Shown piece after piece: positions 58,628 through 64,000 of a stretch of DNA of 64,000 bases (the stretch's first letter is position 1; each line of letters begins with the position of its first letter). The DNA is taken from the NCBI GenBank assembly GCA_036250195.1, contig JAVHZZ010000010.1:76441423-76505422 (forward strand). Reading direction: 5' to 3'. A program made the translations under genes and the position numbers. The stretch is from Mixophyes australis (taxonomy: Eukaryota; Chordata; Amphibia; Anura; Limnodynastidae). The notes below the pieces were generated by a model. It did no database searches. It was not told the DNA's origin and saw only the letters and a list, made by a program, of their open reading frames with translations.

Positions 58628-61388
58628 ATAGGCAAAGTAATGTCTGTTAAAGGTGGTCATAAGTTGCTGTGTTGGTAGAAGCTGCAGAAGTAGTAAAGAT
58701 TCGGGAACTTTACACGGTTTTCTTTCCCCCAACTGTTTATATTGTACTTGTTTCCCATACAGATAAATGACAAATAAGCAAGTTTCTTGTTTCTGTAAGA
58801 CTAATCAGCTGTTAAATAGAGATGCTCAGGCTCGGTTCCCCGAGAAGTGAACACACCCGAACTTTGAAGATCCGAGTACCGAGTCGTGACGGCTCGGTAC
58901 TTTCGCACGCCCTCGGAATTGAAAACGAGGCAAAATGTCATTGTTACGTCTTCGAATCTTGAGAGCTTTGGATTTTATAAGTACCGCCCTCCACGGGGAT
59001 CCAGCCCCATCTCAGAGAGGGACACAGAGGGGCAGCACAGTTCTTGGCAGTCTCTATTGCAGTTGGGCAGCGTCATAGGTAGAAAAGAAAGAGGAGGGGT
59101 AGCAGTGTTCTTCAAAGTCTCCAGTGACATTCAGGAGATCTCCATTGCTAATTGTCATTGCTGAAATAGAAATAATAGTTCTGGCAGGCTTGGTCTTCTA
59201 AATCTGCAGTCTTTGTTTGAAAGTGTATGAAAATAATATTGTGACCAGTGAGGTAGTCAAAATTGACTGCAAATGACTTGAAATTAGTGTTATTGAGGTT
59301 AATAATAATGTAAGGGGGGAAAAAAAGCAAAAATATGTGATTTTAGCAAAAATAAATAAATACGGATTTTAGAAAAAAAAAAATCGGGATCCAATACCAA
59401 AACCAAAACACGCAAGGGCGGTTTTGCCAAATCCAAAACCAAAACACGAAGTTAATCCAGATCCAAAACCAGAAGACGGGGGGTCAGTGAACATCTTTAC
59501 TGTTAAACTATGTCAAGTTGATAAAATGCCTCATCCTTCTGCATTTTAGCTTGTGGTTAATTGAATCTGCCCCCACGACTCATTTTGTGGGGGTCTGCTT
59601 ATGTTTTAATGAATTTTGACTTCAACAAAATGGCTACAGTTATTGTTCTTATTTTTTGGCACTAGTGTTTGTGATTTTAGGAAAAAAAAAGAAAATGCAG
59701 AACAAGAAAGTTACCTGTCCTCTTCCTCAGTTTCATGGCTGCCGAGAGTGATGAGTTAACTGGGTGAGTTACCATAAAACTAATTGTAATTTTATTTATT
59801 TAATTGAATGTGAGGGGAGATTAGTTTTTCATTTTAGAGTTGTATTAACTCACAAGGTATTATATAAATTTGGTAAGGTGGATTTATTTAAAAGGAGGTT
59901 AACATTAATGTGGCTTTTTAAATGTACTGCTTACTTTATGCCTTTTTCTTTTATTCTTTTTAACTTACGTTATTACATTTATATAAATTGTACTTTTCTA
60001 ATTCTATTATTATTGCAGTAAGTGTTTTTGTTTGCTTGTTGCAAAATCAAGCATTTGGAAAAAAGACCTCTAGAAAACCTGTGTTATGTGTCTGATTTCT
60101 TATCTTCTTATATATTATCGGTCATCTGTTGTTGACGACATTACTCAATGTTCATTCTGTATTCCGATGTCAGATTATATGTAAAATTCCCCATTTTATT
60201 CGATTACACAATTTTCTCTAAATCCCTACACATGGCCTGTTGCAGAGTTGTTCACCAAAATGGTTGTAAATTATGCCACAAAACAGAGCATTATTGAAGA
60301 GCTCAAGATGTATCCGTCTCCACATGTACTTGGTTTATGCCAAGTCATCACTGTGTGTATTTGCAGCTCTCTGCTAGCAGGTGCAAAAGATACGCCTCTT
60401 ACCAGGCGTATATGCATGTTTCTGCAGGTCTGCATGAACCGCCCTGGATGAATACGCCCTTACACAAGAATCCATTGGCGCACATAAATCCATTCTTTTT
60501 GTGAGCTTGCACAGAGCAAATTTGCGCAATTTACACTACATAAACTGGTGCAAGGTCAACTTAACATCAAGCCCTTAATGTTCCCCTTCTGGTGAGTCAA
60601 TCCTGTTAAAATATTAGTATCATCTGTAAAAGGTATAAGTTTCCATTTAGACCACAAGTAAGATTACTAAGTAATACATTGAACACAACAGGGCCCATAG
60701 CTGATACCTGCGGTTCGTCCAGTTTACACCATTAACTACAACATCTGTCTCCTGCATTTTAGCCAAAATTGTATCCTTTTCTCTATTTTTAGGTTAAATC
60801 CAAGGATTTGCAGTTTCTGAATTAATATATTGTGGCATACATACAGTGTTAAATACTTTGCTAAAAGCTAAAATCCTACATTCACTGATCCAAACTTATA
60901 CACTGCTTTAGTTAGTCAAAAATGTTTACTAGTGTGTGCAATATAATCTCACAGCAGCAAATCCATACTGCCTTGGATCTTGTAATTTGCATCTTCTTTT
61001 ATTGAGTGATTACATTAATTTCCCAAATATAGATGTGAGACTCACAGGTGTATAGTTATCATAGTTGTCCCTATTGCTTTCTGAGCATAGTGCAACTACA
61101 TATCCTGATCTCCAATAACCTGGAATTACACCCGGCAGCAGCAATGTGTTAAAAAGTTTGGTTAATGGCATTACAAGATTATTCTTAGTTATTTTAATAC
61201 ATACCATGGAAATACACATACATGGATGTACCACCTGGACCCATTGTCTTATGTACTTTTCATTTTCAGAGCTCAAGCAACATCTCTTCTGTAGTGAACA
61301 TATCTGTCCACAATGCAGTAGGGTATAGGGTACAATATATAAATAAATATCTATCTATCTATATAGATATATATCTCTATATATAAAT

Positions 61389-61437
<49 letters not shown>

Positions 61438-64000
61438 CATACATACACACTCACAGTATTATAATAGCCATCACCACCTCTCTTGATAAAGAAGTCCAAC
61501 CCCTTTCTGTGCTCATGGTAACAGCATATTTCTCCATTCAAGTAAAAGCATACTTGCCAATTTTCCCAGAATGTCCGGGAGACTCCTGAAATTCGGGTCG
61601 GTCTCATGGACTCCCGGGAGTGCTGGCAAATCTCCCGCATCCCGCTACTGGCTTCCATAAATGACGTGATTCGTGGTGAATCGCGTCATTTTGGCCCTGC
61701 CCCCTGCAACAAAACGACATTTCCGTTGCAGTGGCGGGGGCCAAAATGACACATGAGGCCGCGCCCCACCCCCTCCCGCCCTCCAGTCACACCCCTCTCC
61801 CGGAAATAACTTCGCGAAAGTAGGCAAGTATGAATAAAAGTCTCCTTGTCACCTTTACAGTTCTAGGAACGAACAGTTCATTTAAAAAAACAAAACAAAA
61901 TCTTTACATTTGCCTAATTAGGTCACCTCGAAGATGGGGTTTTTCCAGTGTAAGCAATAAGATTGCCTGCAAATTACATTCAATATTACACATACTTGCC
62001 AACTCTCCCAGAATGTCCGGGAGACTCCCGCATTTCGCGAGAGTCTCCCGGACTATCTAGTGAAGTGGGCAGAATTCGGTTCAAACGCCGCGATTCACCG
62101 GGAATCGCGGTGTTTGGCCCCGCCCCCGCTGTAAAATGACGCGATTTGCGTCATTCCGTCACGGCCCCCTACACGCCCACCTCCCCCTTGCAGCTCCCGG
62201 AAGAAAATAATTTAATGTTGGCAAGTATGATATTACATCAATGTTAATATTTGAAAAGAGACTCTAGTAAACTATGACTCAGCATTTTGCTTTTTTTTTT
62301 AATTCAGTCGCATTTTTAATTGGCCGTCTGTTAGTGCCCGTTATTTAAATCAGCTCAGGAAGTAAGAGAAGCTGGAGCAGAGCAGTGTCACGCGGTGAAT
62401 TGTTTTTACAGTAGAAGAGAAAGTAATTTCATAAACATAAAGCAGACTCACCTTCACCAATACAAGTTTCTTCTTCACAGGCTCAAACAGAGTCTGACCA
62501 AATGACATATATATGGTGTAGTCTGGTGATGATCTGTTGTGATACTTGTAACCTTTCAAATCTATAAAAAACAAAAATGTTCTTAAGTTCATGATAGTCA
62601 CATACCCACATTGTCAAGAGCACAAGTTTACTATTAAGTACAATTATAATTATTATTTTTTTGTTTGTTTTTTTTAAATAAAAAGAGTGCTTCTTCCTTT
62701 CTATATTACAGCAAGTCAATGTTACCATACATTTTCATAAAAGTTTCTTCCTTTTAAGACACAGCACCCTTACACTGGGCTGTATGATGTGATGTAACCA
62801 TAGCAGCCAATCAGATTATTGCTCTTAGACCAAACTGGGAAAAGCTGATCTAAACTAATGCATGACAGCTTGTTACTTAGCATGCTACATTTGTACTATT
62901 TGAACATTGTTATTTAAAAAAAAGCTTAAAGCCCATTTTCCCAACTCTCTATTAACTACCCCTCCCCTAGCCCGGTGTATAACTTTAGCTTGAAGGCCTG
63001 AGCCTGACACCACTGGTATTGAATGATTTTAGTTGCCAGACTGCATGGTTGATAGGAGGAACAGAGACCTTTCACCAGTGGAAGAGTCTATATTAGGAGG
63101 CCTTTCTGTGCACACTATTTCATTGAACACATGGGGGGTGTGTGGGGATGTCCAAAGATGGACAACTCCTGCAGAGAACATTCTAACCTTTGTAGAACAG
63201 CTAAACTAATTACTAATATTCTAACAATTCAAACAAACAGCATGAGTCACTTTCAATGCTGCCAATATGAAACCCAGGAAAGATGGGTGAGTAGGAAGAG
63301 GCGTACCTCCCTAGAGTGTTTGGGGTCACCTGCCAACAAGAGGAATGGTAGATCAGTCAGGTACCATTAGATGCACCTAATGGAAACCCGTGTTTTCTAA
63401 AAAGTAATGATTGTTTATTTAAAAGTAAAAGGACCACTAAATCTAAAATATAATTGTGCTCAAATAAAATATCTACTAACCACGAGTATATATGGAATGC
63501 TCCCCATACCGTGATAGTACCTGAAATATTAAACATTGTATTTACGAATGGTGTGTAGCAGAGAGCAATCTATTGCTCTTAGTTATCAGGCATTTTCAAG
63601 ATGTCGGTTGCAGTGTCTGTAATAAAACTGCTTTGTCACCAAACATTTCCGTTCTACAGGTTTCTGATAGTTTTCCATATATATTTGATAGTGTTATTAG
63701 TAACTTATTATATATGGACCATCTTTTACAAATCAGTTTCCAGTATAACGGTTTTCTTTACTGGCAGTATAAACAGCAGCATTAAGCCGATTTTGAGATA
63801 TTATCATTCTGTTACAACCATTAGTCTGGAGTGCATGATATTGTAGAACAAGTCTATTTAAAACATACAATTTCCACCCTTAAGAATAGATGCGTCTCTC
63901 AATTACCATAGCGAGCACACATAGTAAAAGATCGATCTCATTTTCACCTTACCTTCCCAAAACTGTTTAAAGTCAAATATCTCTGTTTGAACATCTCTGG
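50131..64000 (-). CDS. irf7: Interferon regulatory factor, IRF7/IRF3-like, C-terminal three exons (5' part outside window)
   Basis: IRF7 and IRF3 are transcription factors that, once phosphorylated downstream of nucleic-acid sensors, dimerise and switch on type I interferon genes. The exons read in order 64000-63953, 62561-62452 and 50298-50131, all GT-AG with matching phases (1, then 0). Together they encode the end of the IRF association domain and the C-terminal tail: EIFDFKQFWEDL, YTIYMSFGQTLFEP, KKKLVLVK, then LVPNFCTFWHQ, QREGASSLHTELVSL and a Ser-rich tail ending MDLDFPDFF. IRF7 proteins share the TIY-x-x-FGQ, LVLVKLEP and QREGVSSL segments, so IRF7 fits better than IRF3. The DNA-binding domain lies beyond 64000. 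The terminal intron (50299-62451) is about 12 kb and full of transposons. The symbol is by resemblance; other IRFs fit less well. Confidence 0.82.
50299..52053 (-). other. IRF terminal intron, first transposon-poor part
   Basis: 50560-50665 resembles the ggccacacatg inverted-repeat elements. 50690-51420 begins with ataaatttttattaagaaat and continues G-rich; it may be a minus-strand LINE 3' end but has no clear protein match. A (CA)n run lies at 51863-51897. Confidence 0.35.
51863..51897. repeat. (CA)n microsatellite
   Basis: About 35 bp of CA with small interruptions. Confidence 0.95.
52441..52880. repeat. 100-bp tandem repeat, about 4.4 units, in hAT element
   Basis: The word cagtttggt-ttctgtctctct recurs at about 52458, 52558, 52658, 52758 and 52860. 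It lies downstream of the hAT frame in transcript sense. Confidence 0.85.
52817..53476 (-). CDS. Putative hAT-encoded protein fragment, function unknown
   Basis: 219 codons. The N-terminal third is Ser/Thr-rich, then a basic segment (KRKRSV, KLSDDKKK) and MPFYTRSGKER, then an acidic C-terminal stretch (LELEEDEGEI, DDVDDYDAD). It reads like the low-complexity start of a hAT transposase gene whose BED finger and catalytic domain have been deleted. The last 20 residues are translated repeat. I do not recognise a conserved domain. Confidence 0.45.
   Translation of the reverse strand: MDSKQSTYDLNEQPGSVTSPDVSVPSTSSGQGDVKQQSVSKLVQKTKTQKIFTVLKRKRSVTEQKLSDDKKKIASMPFYTRSGKERMRPSPLAISGRSQKVTQPTIGAQLLLSVKAELQDNSEALQENICSDSQMTTIPVESPSNSGMSNREHSANVCLNSPSVAGDTQIEDATLELEEDEGEICVGNEGANDDVDDYDADRYQIAFLNFYLYSRLYNG
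53491..54400. repeat. 100-bp tandem array, nine units, in hAT element
   Basis: Units start actgaggagtgctaaaaatt and end ggacaccccaaaagc at exactly 100-bp spacing. Three variants can be told apart by gag/gtg, ggta/agta and gata/gaaa; their order is A B C C A B C A B, a 300-bp higher-order pattern with one unit duplicated and one lost. Confidence 0.95.
54760..56390 (-). other. IRF terminal intron, unassigned part
   Basis: No exon or element recognised. Confidence 0.4.
56400..56428. repeat. (AT)n microsatellite at left edge of PLE composite
   Basis: About 29 bp of AT. A matching run (58584-58622) bounds the right edge. Confidence 0.95.
57132..57176 (-). ncRNA. Hammerhead-like motif C1
   Basis: Identical to C2 (58001-58045) on the opposite strand: GCTC stem I, CTGATGA, stem II GTCCC/GGGAC, GAAACGCGTT, GAGC closing stem I. 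Confidence 0.6.
57181..57614. repeat. 217-bp direct tandem duplication
   Basis: aaacagcagatacccatacc at 57181 recurs as aaacagcagatacctatatc at 57398. The rest of the unit, down to caattaaagga, differs at very few positions. The first unit overlaps the left inverted arm; the second has no counterpart in the right arm. Confidence 0.92.
57832..57892. repeat. Perfect palindrome, 29-bp arms, 3-base loop
   Basis: atctttgtaacttaatgcat onward is mirrored exactly across ctg (57861-57863). The palindrome ends at the base before the right 690-bp arm begins, so it marks the fold-back junction. Confidence 0.95.
58001..58045 (+). ncRNA. Hammerhead-like motif C2
   Basis: Boxes in ribozyme order: GCTC, CTGATGA, A, GTCCC, nine-base loop, GGGAC, GAAA, CGCGTT, GAGC. 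Stem I (4 bp) and stem II (5 bp) pair perfectly. The extra A between CTGATGA and stem II and the self-complementary ACGCGT stem III differ from a textbook hammerhead. A stem III that short is typical of retroelement hammerheads that work as dimers. Confidence 0.62.
58584..58622. repeat. (AT)n microsatellite at right edge of PLE composite
   Basis: About 39 bp of AT directly at the end of the right inverted arm. Confidence 0.95.
58817..59499 (+). mobile_element. hAT-type non-autonomous element, 683 bp
   Basis: Exact 8-bp duplication ctgttaaa (58809-58816 and 59500-59507). Ends TAGAGATGCTCAGG and complement of TAAAGATGTTCACTGACC. Shares the gttttgg-rich end and ggctcggtac end with the 2.7-kb hAT at 52054, in opposite orientation; an internal deletion derivative. 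Confidence 0.92.
59508..60589 (-). other. IRF terminal intron, unassigned part
   Basis: 60330-60480 holds the ctgcaggtctgcatgaaccg repeat shared with about 38620-38660. Otherwise nothing recognised. Confidence 0.4.
60590..61320 (-). mobile_element. CR1/Rex-like LINE reverse transcriptase fragment
   Basis: On the minus strand about 61270-61015 encodes LTKLFNTLLLPGVIPGYWRS followed by VVAL and DNYTPVSLTSIFGKLM, the standard start of a CR1/Rex-type reverse transcriptase. Further along (near 60690) GPVVFNVLLSNL resembles the later GP-x-LF-x-x-x-xNDL motif. Multiple stops make it a relic. Confidence 0.75.
61355..61440. repeat. Compound (TATC)n/(TC)n/(TA)n microsatellite
   Basis: Runs of atct, ctctct and tatata follow each other. 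Confidence 0.9.
61549..61832. mobile_element. CATACTTGCC-family MITE, copy 4
   Basis: Target duplication agtaaaag and aataaaag (7 of 8). Ends CATACTTGCCAATTTTCCC and gtaggcaagtatg; interior palindrome around attcgtggtgaatcgcgtca. Confidence 0.9.
61991..62229. mobile_element. CATACTTGCC-family MITE, copy 5
   Basis: Exact target duplication atattaca (61983-61990 and 62230-62237). Ends CATACTTGCCAACTCTCCC and gttggcaagtatg. Only 158 bp from copy 4. Confidence 0.93.
62452..62561 (-). CDS. irf7: IRF penultimate coding exon
   Basis: 110 nt; acceptor gttttttatag above 62561, donor AAG|GTGAGT below 62452. Encodes YKYHNRSSPDYTIYMSFGQ and KKKLVLVK, part of the IRF association domain. Confidence 0.88.
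62562..63952 (-). other. IRF intron between the two upstream exons
   Basis: No element or further exon recognised; the two flanking exons join in frame across it. Confidence 0.5.
63953..64000 (-). CDS. irf7: IRF exon, cut by the window edge
   Basis: 48 nt visible, ending GAAG|GTAAGG at 63953. Encodes RDVQTEIFDFKQFWE, phase 1, joining in frame with 62561. Corresponds to the LLDFDTFLREL segment of IRF7. Confidence 0.75.

Overview
The window is vertebrate nuclear DNA, most likely from a frog (anuran amphibian). Genes are sparse and split by large introns. Most of the remaining sequence is mobile DNA typical of amphibians: L2 and CR1-like LINEs, Penelope-like elements (PLEs) with hammerhead-ribozyme-like motifs, a tRNA-derived SINE, a Gypsy chromodomain remnant, several hAT families with exact 8-bp target duplications, and palindromic MITEs. 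Species assignment is inference from repeat style and family resemblance; no marker gene names the species.

Three cellular genes can be supported. (1) 3117-4172 (+): a full-length single-exon alpha-1,3-fucosyltransferase (GT10) frame that is intact except for two TGA codons two codons apart, exactly where the family motif has two tryptophans. (2) 19130-45838 (+): a nine-coding-exon ROCO protein (LRR-Roc-COR, MFHAS1-like). Splice phases agree at all eight introns and the total is 2511 nt, or 836 aa plus stop. (3) 64000-50131 (-): the last three coding exons of an interferon regulatory factor, IRF7/IRF3-like, ending in the IRF association domain. Its terminal intron is about 12 kb and packed with transposons. 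Genes 2 and 3 converge on 45.9-50.1 kb.

Layout: 1-3036 repeats including a hAT MITE; 3117-4172 FUT pseudogene; 5.8-7.7 kb PLE; 9.4-9.8 kb SINE; 10.2-11.2 kb L2 LINE; 11.3-13.5 kb second PLE with a nested MITE; 15.3-15.65 kb palindromes; 16.7-18.7 kb a 42-bp VNTR of about 47 units, just upstream of the ROCO gene; 19.1-45.8 kb ROCO gene with MITE- and Gypsy-bearing introns; 50.1-64 kb IRF gene with a 2.7-kb hAT element (100-bp tandem arrays inside), a near-perfect 0.69-kb inverted repeat made of PLE pseudo-LTRs, a second hAT element, a LINE fragment and two adjacent MITEs.

The genes do not form a pathway. MFHAS1 and IRF7 homologues both act in innate immune signalling, but their adjacency here is only an observation. 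The most striking signals are the paired TGA codons in the fucosyltransferase, the hammerhead-like motifs in all three PLE composites, the young inverted repeat at 56.6-58.6 kb, and the extra intron-rich ROCO gene.
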